The notes below the pieces were generated by a model that had not been told where the DNA came from, ran no database searches, and saw nothing but the letters and a program-made list of their open reading frames with translations. 64,000 bases of DNA from RGIG4608 sp051867875 (GTDB lineage Bacteria > Bacillota > Clostridia > Oscillospirales > CAG-272), in the NCBI GenBank assembly GCA_051867875.1, contig JBJDZG010000004.1:62001-126000 (forward strand), in the 5' to 3' direction. Below are positions 8,289-17,331 of the stretch, piece after piece. The position numbers and the translations under genes are program-made. The stretch's first letter is position 1. The number at the start of each line of letters is the position of its first letter.

Positions 8289-10640
8289 TTAATTATATTT
8301 ATAGTATACTCCCGCAGAGTCTATCTGAGCGGCAACGTTATACGTTCCCGTAACCTCAAATCCGAAATTCATTCCTCCGATGTAGATATCTTCCCATGAG
8401 GTGTCGCCGAGATAGCCTCTTTCCTTTGCGGTATTGAAGGCGGCCTTAGCGGCATCGAGAAGGTGGAAATCCACCGTTCTGTATTCGTTTACTACGGGAC
8501 ATTTGCCATTCGGATGAACGAGGGCGGAAGAGGGCTGATATATAAATGCGTGAGTGGCATCTTCCTTTCCTGCATCCTCTGCGGCATATCCGCCGAAAGG
8601 AGCACCGGAAATGCGGTTGTCCCAGAGAGTAATTCCAAACCAGACGTAGCTTCCGTAATCCTTGTGTCCTACCGTTCTGTTTTGAAGTGTGATATACCAA
8701 ACGAGCTGTGCACAGTGCTTATTGGAATCCGCCGAGCTGCCCATACAGTCCTCAAATTTGGTTATCTCATAGCTCATATTCATTACGAGGTCTTGGAGCT
8801 CACTTACGTGAACGAGATTCCCGCCGAAATCCTGCGATATAAGAGTATGAGGCCAGCTCTCGCCGTCCAGGCGGGGATGGTCGTATTCCACCTGTGCATT
8901 AAGCTCCATGTATATAGAGCCCTTCGTGCTGTCAATGGTCAGAATTTTGCCGGGCACATCGACTCCGTTTATCTTCTGACCTGCGGATACATAAGTATAA
9001 GCATTTCCGCCGTTGAAATAAGTTCTTTCAGCATAATCGTAAATGTCATATTTTGAACCCCACTGAGGGAATACCCAAGATGGCTCATCGGTGGCGTTGA
9101 CTCCCGCTATGTTGCCGGCAACGCTGCCGTCGGGCTTCAAAACGGTAAATCCATTTTTGAAAAATGGGTCATTAAAAAGCGCCGTATAGCCGTTTTCGGT
9201 GTATTTCTCGTATGCGGTTTCAGAGTCTGTCACGGGTGTATCCGGCACGGAAGACTCGCAGTTAAAATTTATGAGAGTTGCAAGAAGATTCATAGCGTAA
9301 ACACGCGCAAAGAAATCGTTGGGGTGGTTTACGTTATTGCTCGACATTTCGGTAAAGTATTTGCCCGAATCAAGAAGATCCTGATGTATAGCACCGATAT
9401 CGACGACGGACACGTTCTCATAATTCTTTGATATCTTTTTGAGATATTCTGTATATTCCGTCTGATTTTTGGACTGATTCTTTGCCATCGGGTTTGCAAG
9501 CATTGTTCCGAGAAGAATAATCTCGCAGTCCGGATTCTGCTTGCGAACGGTACTTATCATACTCATAATATTATTGCAGAAAGTATCTATGGAAAGACCG
9601 AGTGTAGCGTCGTTCATACCGAATCCGATAATGGCAACATCGGGAACGTATCCCTTGAGCTCGCCCGAAACGAACTGCGTTGCAAGACCGGGCTTCTGTA
9701 CCTGCTGTCCTGCTATCCAGCCCGTACCGCCGCCGACTCCGTTGGCAGAAGTCCAACCGCCGACACTGGTATTTTTGAGATTAACCGTTGTACCGTAGTA
9801 GGAAGAAAGGCTCTGGGCGAACATCTGGGGCCACGTGGGAAGTCCCGGATTTATACCGAGCACGGAAGATGAGTTCGCGCCCGTGGATATACTGTCTCCG
9901 AATACGAGCACGTTTACTTCTTCTTTATTCTGCAACTTTGTCAAAGTATTTTTAAGCGTCGTATCGCCGAGATACTCGGGCACCGTTCCCGCCCATACGT
10001 TCTCAGCGTGAGTATACGTAACGCAGAGCTGCATCTGTACTATCTGGTAGCCCTCTGTAAAAGGCAGGCAAAGACCGTCGGTCTTCGAGGGAATATCGGA
10101 CTGCAAAGTAAGTCCGGGAAATTTCTGCTCGCCTGTAAGCATCTTATCGGTAACATAGGGCATATTCGTCATAAATTCGTCCATCTCAAGTATGTCGTTA
10201 TGAACGATACTTCCCTTCGCTACGATATATCCGTTTTCATAAATGAAGTCCACGCCTTCAGTAAAGGTTTTTATTTCAGAGCCGTTATTTTCGTGGAAAT
10301 ACCAAGTAACAGACTCGATTTTTTCTGCTTCAAAAAGGAGTTTGGCACGGGGTGCCTCAATAATATTGCCTTCGTCGTCGGTCTTGGCGACGAGCATTAC
10401 GCTCTCGTCGTACATTTTGTCGCCAACCCAGAAGGGCTTCGCATATTCTTTAACTTTCATATCGTCTTCCGGAGGATTTTCATTACCGCCGGGATTTGTA
10501 GTAGTTGTTGTGGTTGATGTGGTTTTATCTGTGCCGCCGTTAAACTCTTCCCAAAACTCGTCCCAGGCTGTGCAGGAAACAAGTGGGAGCATAACGGCAA
10601 ATGTAAGCAACAATGCGAGAATTTTTTTGATATTTTTCAA
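8289..10640 (-). CDS. SGNH-hydrolase lipoprotein with a C-terminal domain shared by neighbouring lipoproteins
   Basis: A surface-anchored esterase-like protein, 783 residues. It has a lipoprotein signal peptide with the lipobox LVSC and a poly-Thr linker. The middle carries an SGNH/GDSL hydrolase domain (about residues 245-465) with VFGDSISTG (nucleophile Ser), SVGGWTS, GFGMNDA and NHPNDFF. The residue three before the catalytic His is Asn rather than the Asp of the usual DxxH pair. The C-terminal 250 residues match the neighbouring lipoproteins at 14232 and 15373 block by block (SWPHTLI, VWYITL, VWFGITLWDNR, GKED, GMNFGFEV). The start codon is TTG with a GAGGTG site. A deacetylase or esterase acting on polysaccharide side groups is possible but unproven. 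Confidence 0.82.
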   Translation of the reverse strand: MKNIKKILALLLTFAVMLPLVSCTAWDEFWEEFNGGTDKTTSTTTTTTNPGGNENPPEDDMKVKEYAKPFWVGDKMYDESVMLVAKTDDEGNIIEAPRAKLLFEAEKIESVTWYFHENNGSEIKTFTEGVDFIYENGYIVAKGSIVHNDILEMDEFMTNMPYVTDKMLTGEQKFPGLTLQSDIPSKTDGLCLPFTEGYQIVQMQLCVTYTHAENVWAGTVPEYLGDTTLKNTLTKLQNKEEVNVLVFGDSISTGANSSSVLGINPGLPTWPQMFAQSLSSYYGTTVNLKNTSVGGWTSANGVGGGTGWIAGQQVQKPGLATQFVSGELKGYVPDVAIIGFGMNDATLGLSIDTFCNNIMSMISTVRKQNPDCEIILLGTMLANPMAKNQSKNQTEYTEYLKKISKNYENVSVVDIGAIHQDLLDSGKYFTEMSSNNVNHPNDFFARVYAMNLLATLINFNCESSVPDTPVTDSETAYEKYTENGYTALFNDPFFKNGFTVLKPDGSVAGNIAGVNATDEPSWVFPQWGSKYDIYDYAERTYFNGGNAYTYVSAGQKINGVDVPGKILTIDSTKGSIYMELNAQVEYDHPRLDGESWPHTLISQDFGGNLVHVSELQDLVMNMSYEITKFEDCMGSSADSNKHCAQLVWYITLQNRTVGHKDYGSYVWFGITLWDNRISGAPFGGYAAEDAGKEDATHAFIYQPSSALVHPNGKCPVVNEYRTVDFHLLDAAKAAFNTAKERGYLGDTSWEDIYIGGMNFGFEVTGTYNVAAQIDSAGVYYKYN

Positions 10641-10682
10641 TTTGTTTCACCTCGTTTGCTGTGAAATGAAGGTTTTATAAGA

Positions 10683-10715
10683 GCTTCCGGGTATTATAAT
10701 ATAACACCCGGAAGC
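10683..10715. terminator. Intra-operon hairpin upstream of SGNH gene
   Basis: A perfect 10-bp stem (GCTTCCGGGT/ACCCGGAAGC) with an AT-rich 13-base loop lies in the 183-base gap between the 1118-residue protein gene and the SGNH gene. On the minus strand it is followed by TCTTATAAAACC rather than a clean U-run. It could be a partial terminator or an mRNA processing/stability element. No clear promoter was seen in the rest of this gap. Confidence 0.55.
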
Positions 10716-10823
10716 CATATATCCGGATTTACTTGTGATAAATCCAAAGCCTATTTGCAGTCAATCCGATTAAGAGATTTGTTCCCTTTCCCGAATATTT
10801 GCATATAAATTTTTGTATGCTTA

Positions 10824-13800
10824 TCAGCCGGAAATTTTACCGATAAGACCTACGAAGAAGTTTCTGATAGCGTCAACGATGTTTCTGAAGAAACGAGCCA
10901 ACTGCTGAATGAAAGTAAGCTCTTCTTCACCGGGCTCGTCACCGGGCTCGTCGCCGGGTTCGTCGCCGGGTTCGTCGCCGGGCTGGTCAGGGTCATCTAC
11001 CTTAACGTCTTCACCGCATACGTCGCACTTGCCGTCTTTATCTGCGTCAACGTGCTCGGTGCACTCAGGTTTGTCTTCGGGCATACCGAATTCAACACCG
11101 TTAGCACTTACGAGTGTAAGAATGTTGGGATATGACTTGTCGTCTGCAAATGAACCCATTGAGAAGTATACTTCATCGGGAACTGCATGACCGTTATTAG
11201 TAAGAGCCTCAGTCGTGAGCACTATCTCAGCCTCGTTTACTCTGATAACGTAAGCCCAGTATGTAGCGTCCTCTACGAAGCTGTAATACTCTTCGTACTT
11301 AACGGAAATAGTAATTGTACCGCCGTCAAGAGGTGTAGCGATAGCGCTGTTGGCAAGAGGTACGTCCGTGTAGTTCATAATCTGAACGTTGGATTCTGTG
11401 GGATAGAGCCAGATTATGATGGAAATACCGTCGCTCATCGACTTATAGGAGTCGGGAGATGCCAAGAAGTTGAAGCAAAGGTTATTTGCGCTGGAGCCGT
11501 TATTGTAGTATGCTGCGCTCGTAAGCTCGATAACTATCTCTGCTCCGGATTTAAGGTTAAGAGGCTTGTTATAGTTGAGACGTGCGGGGAATTCAACCTT
11601 GGACTCAACTGCAAGACCTCTGTTGTTCCATTCAACAAGCGGAATGTTCGTTGAATTCATGTAGTAGAATACATTTGCGGAAATGTCAAGTTCAAGGTCG
11701 GCAAGCTCTGCAGCTATCTCTGCATTCTCTTCCATGAGGTAATCAAGCTTAATGCCCTTGAACTTATTGCGTACTGTCTTGAACTCGTCAAGAACTGTGT
11801 ACTGCTTTGTAAGGAGGTCGGAAACCTCTTTAATCTGTGCGCGAACGTATGCCTCGCAAGCGTCTTTAAGTGTATTGTAACCTGCTACGTAACGGCTGTA
11901 AAGCTCGCCGTCTTCCTCTGTAATTGTAACGTAAGTTGCGATTTCTGCATAAGCTGCCTTAGCGTCGTCAAGATTGGGCTTGATTGTAAGGTCAGCTTTA
12001 AGCTTTTCTTCCATAGCCGCGATATAGCTTTCTTTAAGCTGAGGAAGAACTACTGTTTCGATATTTACTACTGCTTCATCACATACTGCGATAGCGCTTT
12101 CAAGAGCTGCTTTGTCTTCTTCATTGAGAACGGTTGTAATCTTTACATAAGCCGTTGTTGATGTGTATGCTTCTCTGTAAGCCTTAACCTCAACAAGACC
12201 GTCAACGATAGAGGGGTCATTCGCATCGAGAGCCGCAATCTTTGATTCGTATGTTGTTACCCAGAGAAGAGCGATGCAGTAATCGTGTGCATAATCAAGA
12301 CCTGCAATAGCTGTGTCAATCTCTGCCTTAGCGTCGTCGCTGAGCATGGAAGCTCTGCTTGCATACTCTGCCTTTGCATCATTTGTAAGAGCAAGAGCAG
12401 CTGCAAGGGATTCATTATTAAGCGTTGTTGCGTCTGCAACAAGTGCATCGTAAGCAGCCTTAGCTGCATCAAGTTTGTCTGTTACTGCCTTCTTAACGAT
12501 GAGAACGATATCTTCGTTAGCTGCAAGTTCAGCGTCAACTGCTGCCATTAAAAGATTAAGTTCAGCAAGCTCTCTTGAACGAAGTCCGTTAAGAGAAGCA
12601 AGTGCTTCGGATTTAGCTGCCATAGCTGCATCGTAGGAAGCTGCGTCCGTAATGGAATCTGCTGCTGTTTTATAAGCCTCAACCTTAGCCTGCGCGCCTG
12701 TTACGGCATCGCTTGCAAGGTAAGCTCTGTAATTATCGTCAACGATTTTGTACTCTGCTACGCAAGCGGGGTTTGCTCCGGAGGGGAAACCTGCTGCGAT
12801 AACGTAGCACTCACCGTTTTCGTTGAGCATATCTGCTACCGTTGCTTTGGGAAGATATACCGTGCAGCTCTTTTCATCTGCATTGTAGTTGGCGTTGTTG
12901 CCCCACATTGAGCTATCCGTCATCGTAATCTTTACAGAGTAGAAATCATCATTGTAGGACTCAAACTTAATAGTCCAACCCATTGTTGCGGCCTGACTGC
13001 AAACCATGGAGCCTGCTACGCCGAAGCCGTTATTCGCAGAAGAAACTTCGGGAGCTGTGTAAACAACGGATGAGGAATTGTAATTGTGATTTGTACCGAA
13101 GTGAAGTCTTGCCTGTCCGGAATAGAGTTCATTCCAATATGTGATGGAGAAAGGAGAATCGTCTCCAAAATATGCGCCGTTTATACCTGAGAAAATAATG
13201 CCGGCGCAGTCGCCTTTGTTGGAAGTCGAGCGGAAGCTGATTTCCAGTCCGTCGAATTTTACGAGATGCTTATAGTAAGAACGAACGCCCCAACCGGAAA
13301 GATTGGAAACTTCTGTGTATCCGTTCTCTGCAAAATTCATCACGGGAGAACCTGCATAAGCTGCCCAGTCACTGTCTGATGCGCCTACGATACCGGGAAC
13401 TTCGGGAGTCTCGGGCTCGGGGTCAACGGGAGTTTCGGGCTCTTCAGCACCTGCAGCTTCTGTAACTCTGATGCTGTAATTGGGGCTCGTGAGACCCGAA
13501 GCGGAAACATAGAGCTTGCCCTCAGAGTCAAGAGCACTTGCAAATGTGGATTTAAGCATATAAACGGTGCAGGAGTGTCCGCCGCCCTCTTCGTCAGCGT
13601 AGTTTGCGTTGTTGCCCCAAAGGAGATTATCCTGTGCTACCGTAAATTTAACTGCGTATGTGTTTTCGTCATAAGAATTTATCTCAATCTTGATGTCGGC
13701 ATCTGTTACGGTATTAAGTACCATAGAGCCTGCTACTCCGAATCCGGGGGTTGTGCAAGCGGGATCGGAATGAGCGTAAGACGTGGTGTTGTAATCGTGG

Positions 13801-14180
13801 TCAGCACCAACGTGAAGTCTGGACTGAGAGTTTCCGTAAGGAGAATACCAAAGTGTCATTGCCGCTACACCACCGCTACTGTAAGTTGCCTTGGGAGCAG
13901 CGGAGAAGATAACACCGGCTGCCTGACTTGTCGTAAAGCCGGAAATCTTCATTTCAATTGTAAGACCTTCAAGCTTTACCTTTTCGGTCGTATACGCCGT
14001 CGTAGCGTATTCAATGCCGGAAATTGAATAATAACCGTCATTGGCTTCTGTTACGGTAGTTCCGTTTCCTGTAAAGGCAGGAACTTCCGTACTTCCGTTT
14101 TCTGCAAATACTAATGCCTGTCCGAATACTGAGAACATCATCGGAATCAAAAGTAAGAGCGCCAAAATTCTTCTTTTCAT
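10824..14180 (-). CDS. Large secreted multidomain protein with tandem beta domains and helical stalk
   Basis: A 1118-residue exported protein I do not recognise as a named family. A signal peptide is followed by two tandem copies of a beta-rich domain (about residues 31-242 and 281-481). Both copies contain FGVAGSMV, SRLH or ARLH, an HDYN/HNYN segment and a WGNNANY motif. A long alanine-rich helical region follows (about 486-840), then a third beta domain (about 841-1031). Next comes a Cys-rich DKDGKCDVCGEDV motif, acidic PGDE repeats and an amphipathic C-terminal tail (ARFFRNIVDAIRNFFVGLIG). I chose the second ATG (14180) because GGAGG sits at the right distance. The layout suggests a surface protein with ligand-binding domains on a stalk. 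Confidence 0.72.
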   Translation of the reverse strand: MKRRILALLLLIPMMFSVFGQALVFAENGSTEVPAFTGNGTTVTEANDGYYSISGIEYATTAYTTEKVKLEGLTIEMKISGFTTSQAAGVIFSAAPKATYSSGGVAAMTLWYSPYGNSQSRLHVGADHDYNTTSYAHSDPACTTPGFGVAGSMVLNTVTDADIKIEINSYDENTYAVKFTVAQDNLLWGNNANYADEEGGGHSCTVYMLKSTFASALDSEGKLYVSASGLTSPNYSIRVTEAAGAEEPETPVDPEPETPEVPGIVGASDSDWAAYAGSPVMNFAENGYTEVSNLSGWGVRSYYKHLVKFDGLEISFRSTSNKGDCAGIIFSGINGAYFGDDSPFSITYWNELYSGQARLHFGTNHNYNSSSVVYTAPEVSSANNGFGVAGSMVCSQAATMGWTIKFESYNDDFYSVKITMTDSSMWGNNANYNADEKSCTVYLPKATVADMLNENGECYVIAAGFPSGANPACVAEYKIVDDNYRAYLASDAVTGAQAKVEAYKTAADSITDAASYDAAMAAKSEALASLNGLRSRELAELNLLMAAVDAELAANEDIVLIVKKAVTDKLDAAKAAYDALVADATTLNNESLAAALALTNDAKAEYASRASMLSDDAKAEIDTAIAGLDYAHDYCIALLWVTTYESKIAALDANDPSIVDGLVEVKAYREAYTSTTAYVKITTVLNEEDKAALESAIAVCDEAVVNIETVVLPQLKESYIAAMEEKLKADLTIKPNLDDAKAAYAEIATYVTITEEDGELYSRYVAGYNTLKDACEAYVRAQIKEVSDLLTKQYTVLDEFKTVRNKFKGIKLDYLMEENAEIAAELADLELDISANVFYYMNSTNIPLVEWNNRGLAVESKVEFPARLNYNKPLNLKSGAEIVIELTSAAYYNNGSSANNLCFNFLASPDSYKSMSDGISIIIWLYPTESNVQIMNYTDVPLANSAIATPLDGGTITISVKYEEYYSFVEDATYWAYVIRVNEAEIVLTTEALTNNGHAVPDEVYFSMGSFADDKSYPNILTLVSANGVEFGMPEDKPECTEHVDADKDGKCDVCGEDVKVDDPDQPGDEPGDEPGDEPGDEPGEEELTFIQQLARFFRNIVDAIRNFFVGLIGKISG

Positions 14181-14231
14181 ATTTTCCTCCAAAAATATAA
14201 ATTTTTATTAATTAATATGGCTGTGCCATAA

Positions 14232-15383
14232 TTAATTCGATTTGTACATATTGAGGTAAGATATCTCAACCTCAACGTCGTAGTTGCCGGGAAGCTCCCA
14301 GCCGATATTTGTGCTGCCGATTTTAAGCTGGTCAGCATTTGCTCCTGTCATCGCACCGTTCTGACGCGCTATTTTGAGAGCTTGTTTGATATAGGGAAGA
14401 ATATCCACCTTAACGCTAACGTCTTTACCTACAACTGCGGTGGGAATATTTACCGAGTCGGGCTGCTGTCCCGCAACGGACTGAAGAGAGAGCATATAGA
14501 TGAATAATCCTGTGTTGTCCTCCTTGCCTCCGTCGTAAGAAGCAAAACCTGCGGGTGTACCGTTAAGCGCGCGGGTATCAAACATTGAGAAACCGAACCA
14601 CATGGATTTGCCGTAGCTTTCACTGTCGGGGTTCATATCGGTAAGTGTGATGAACCACTGGAACTGTGCGGCATTAAGCTCGGTATTTACGGGGTAAAGC
14701 TCTCTGTCAACAAGACTGTCGCACTGCGTTACCTTATAATCAACCTCCATGTAGAGATGCTCACAGCCGCTCGTGTCTGCGTTTACGGACTGTTCGATAA
14801 GAATATGAGGCCAGTTTTCAGTGCTGTCGGTACGCTCGCGGATATTTCCGTCCTCGTCCCTCGTGTACTCTTCACTTCCCTTTATTCCCAACGTGATAAC
14901 TCCCGTTTTTGAAGAGTCTACCCGAAGGAATTTTCCTCCGTCGTTATAGCTGATAACAGAGCCGTTTCTCTCAAAAACTCCGTCTGCTACCATATCCTTT
15001 GTACAACCCCACTGAGCCATGCACCAAACGTTACTGCCCTCTGCCTTGTTGCCCTCATAATCGAGATAGCCTGCAAGGTTTCCGTTAGAGGAATTTGCGT
15101 GGAAGAGAGTTACCGAAAATCCTCTTGAGAAGTTGAGGTCGCCGAGAAGCTCGACAACGCCATTCTCATTTACCTTAGGTCTTTCAAGCAGCTGTCCCTC
15201 CGTTACCGTATCCCATGAGGGAAGCGTGATGTCCGGTTTTTTTGTAGTCGTTGTTGTAATCGGTATTGTTGTTGTCGTTGTTGTTCCCAAAATACTGTCA
15301 ATAATATCGCAACCGCTGAACATAATTACTCCTGTAGCCATTGCCAGTGTTAAAGCAACGGCTTTGATTAAATTATTTTTCAT
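14232..15383 (-). CDS. Lipoprotein, paralog of the SGNH C-terminal domain (copy B)
   Basis: A 383-residue predicted lipoprotein: signal peptide with lipobox FSGC, then two poly-Thr stretches as a flexible linker, then one globular beta-rich domain. Conserved blocks shared with the gene upstream and with the SGNH protein are NWPHILIEQ, AAQFQWFITL, MWFGFSMFDTR, DGGKEDNTGLFIY and NIGWELPGNYDV. Function is unknown; surface placement in a sugar-uptake operon suggests glycan binding, which is inference. The start overlaps the end of the upstream lipoprotein gene by 11 bases, indicating translational coupling. Confidence 0.75.
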   Translation of the reverse strand: MKNNLIKAVALTLAMATGVIMFSGCDIIDSILGTTTTTTIPITTTTTKKPDITLPSWDTVTEGQLLERPKVNENGVVELLGDLNFSRGFSVTLFHANSSNGNLAGYLDYEGNKAEGSNVWCMAQWGCTKDMVADGVFERNGSVISYNDGGKFLRVDSSKTGVITLGIKGSEEYTRDEDGNIRERTDSTENWPHILIEQSVNADTSGCEHLYMEVDYKVTQCDSLVDRELYPVNTELNAAQFQWFITLTDMNPDSESYGKSMWFGFSMFDTRALNGTPAGFASYDGGKEDNTGLFIYMLSLQSVAGQQPDSVNIPTAVVGKDVSVKVDILPYIKQALKIARQNGAMTGANADQLKIGSTNIGWELPGNYDVEVEISYLNMYKSN

Positions 15384-16419
15384 ACTCTACAACCCTCAAT
15401 GACATATTTTCGATTTTAACTCCGACCTTGGCGAGATTTGAAACCTCCCAGCCGATGTTGAATCCGTTTACTGCCATGTTCTTCCATTCTGACTCGGGAA
15501 GTGCGCCCTTGCTCTTGGCAAGCTCAAACGCCGCCCTCATATACTCTTTAAGGTCGAGTTTTACGTGGTATGTCTTTCCTATCTCTACCTTACCGCCGTC
15601 CTCGGGGAAAAGCTCTTCACCTGTGGGCGCGTATATGAACTTGCCCGTTGAGTCACCCTTTCCTCCGTCATAAATCTGCGTGCCGGGGAAAACTTCATAT
15701 CGATTGTCAAAGAGTGTTACGTTGAACCACATATAATCGTCAATAACACTTGCCTTATCGTGAATCGAGAATATCCACTGAAACTGTGAAGCACCGATGG
15801 AGTTATCGTATTCGATATTCTCCGTTATGGTGAAATCAAGTTCCATGATAAAGGACTCCACCCGGTCGAGATAAACAACTCCCGGCGTCTGTTGGATTAT
15901 CATGTGTACCCAGTCCTCTCCGTTTCTGCGGACGGCAGGCTCACCCGTTTGCTGATTCACGTATTCTTTTGTCGTATCAATGTTGAGATTGTACTCGCCC
16001 GTTTTGGTATTTACGGATATGTACTTACTTCCCGACTCATTGGTAAGAGTAAAGTAATCACCGTCAGTACCCGAAATTCCGTATGCGGGAATATCAAAAA
16101 GCTCGTTGCCTAAGGACAAGTCGTTTTTCGTTGAATCGTAATTCGTTCTTGTCGAAGCAAGATCGCAATATTGACCGAGGGACCAAAAGGGCTCATCGCT
16201 TCCGGATTCACCGTATTTCCACCAAGTATAGCCCACCTGATGAGAGTTGAGGTTGGATATTTTGATTCCCTCTTCAAAATGTCTGTCAAAGAGAATTTCC
16301 CTCTCGATGAGCTTTGGCGAATTATTGGGCTTTGTCGTGGTTGTGGGAGAAAAGAGTTCACAGCCCGGCAATATTGCGAGAAGCATCATAACAGTCAAAA
16401 ATAAAGCTAATTTTTTCAT
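15373..16419 (-). CDS. Lipoprotein, paralog of the SGNH C-terminal domain (copy C)
   Basis: A 348-residue predicted lipoprotein with lipobox LPGC, a short TTTT linker and a single domain homologous to the next two family members in the operon. Shared blocks include DWVHMIIQQ, ASQFQWIFSI, MWFNVTLFDNR, DGGKGDSTGKFIY and GFNIGWEV. No enzyme motif was found. It lies 36 bases downstream of the second permease gene and overlaps the following lipoprotein gene. A role in capturing substrate for the transporter is a reasonable guess only. Confidence 0.75.
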   Translation of the reverse strand: MKKLALFLTVMMLLAILPGCELFSPTTTTKPNNSPKLIEREILFDRHFEEGIKISNLNSHQVGYTWWKYGESGSDEPFWSLGQYCDLASTRTNYDSTKNDLSLGNELFDIPAYGISGTDGDYFTLTNESGSKYISVNTKTGEYNLNIDTTKEYVNQQTGEPAVRRNGEDWVHMIIQQTPGVVYLDRVESFIMELDFTITENIEYDNSIGASQFQWIFSIHDKASVIDDYMWFNVTLFDNRYEVFPGTQIYDGGKGDSTGKFIYAPTGEELFPEDGGKVEIGKTYHVKLDLKEYMRAAFELAKSKGALPESEWKNMAVNGFNIGWEVSNLAKVGVKIENMSLRVVEYEK

Positions 16420-16455
16420 ATTGTTACCTCGCTGTATTTTATGTGTAGTTTCGGA

Positions 16456-17328
16456 TTACATTTTAATCGCACCGTCCGTAAGTCCCTTGATAAACTGCTT
16501 TGACGTAAAGAAGAAAGCAATAAGAAGAGGCAGGGATGCCAGACAGTATCCGGCGTAGATTACCGTATCGGGTATCTTTGCCGCGCTTGAACCGAATACC
16601 GTAAATACTCCGACGCCTATCGTGTAGAGGTCCTCTGCTCCGTAAAGGATAAGTCTTGCCCAGACAACATCGTTCCAAGCACCGAGAAGAGTTGAAAGTC
16701 CTACCGTAAACAGAATTGGAGTGCTTAGCGGAATTGCTACTCTGAAATAGCAACCGAGCTTGCTCGCACCGTCCATCTCGGCGGCTTCGTAAATATCCGT
16801 GGGAATACCGTCAAAAAAGGTCTTCATCAGGAAGATATTGATGGGCATACCGCCCGCTATCGCAGGAAGCACTACACCAGCATAGGTCTGCTTTAAGTTC
16901 AGAGTAGAATATACGAGCGAATACTGCGTGGCAAGCGTCAGGATACCCGGAATCATCATAAATGCCAAAAACAGCATGAAGAGTGTATCCTTACCCTTGA
17001 ACTTAAATCTCGAAAAGCCGTATGCCGCAAGGCTCGCAAAGAGCAATACGCCGAAAACTTCGAGAAATGCTACCAAAAAGGTATTGAGAATGTATTTTGA
17101 AATATATGGCCAAGCCGCTTTGAATGCGCCTGTAACCACCTGTGCGCCTCCGGCACCCGGGAATGAAAGAGGGTCTTTCAAAATATCCGCGGGCGATTTG
17201 AAGCTGTTAATTACTAATATGTAGAAAGGAAACAGCACCATTATCAGCAGACAGACGATGATAATATGGGACATAATCTGTCCTGCGGTCAGTTTCTTTC
17301 TGTTTCTTTTTGTTTTTACACTGTTCAT
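16456..17328 (-). CDS. Carbohydrate ABC transporter permease (MalG-like)
   Basis: Inner-membrane subunit of a CUT1-type sugar importer. The 290-residue protein has six expected membrane segments and the EAAxxDGA cytoplasmic-loop motif (EAAEMDGASKLGCYF) that docks on the transport ATPase. It starts 3 bases after the stop of its partner permease. No ATPase gene is in the locus, so a shared MsmX-type ATPase elsewhere is expected from how this family works in Firmicutes. Confidence 0.92.
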   Translation of the reverse strand: MNSVKTKRNRKKLTAGQIMSHIIIVCLLIMVLFPFYILVINSFKSPADILKDPLSFPGAGGAQVVTGAFKAAWPYISKYILNTFLVAFLEVFGVLLFASLAAYGFSRFKFKGKDTLFMLFLAFMMIPGILTLATQYSLVYSTLNLKQTYAGVVLPAIAGGMPINIFLMKTFFDGIPTDIYEAAEMDGASKLGCYFRVAIPLSTPILFTVGLSTLLGAWNDVVWARLILYGAEDLYTIGVGVFTVFGSSAAKIPDTVIYAGYCLASLPLLIAFFFTSKQFIKGLTDGAIKM

Positions 17329-17331
17329 GGC

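Noticed and set aside
10921..10985. Short tandem repeats of about 12 bases that might look like a CRISPR or minisatellite
   Set aside because: They are in frame and encode the PGDE linker of the 1118-residue secreted protein; there are no spacers.
15240..15295. GTT-rich low-complexity run
   Set aside because: It encodes the poly-Thr linker of a lipoprotein on the minus strand; similar runs occur in the other two lipoproteins.
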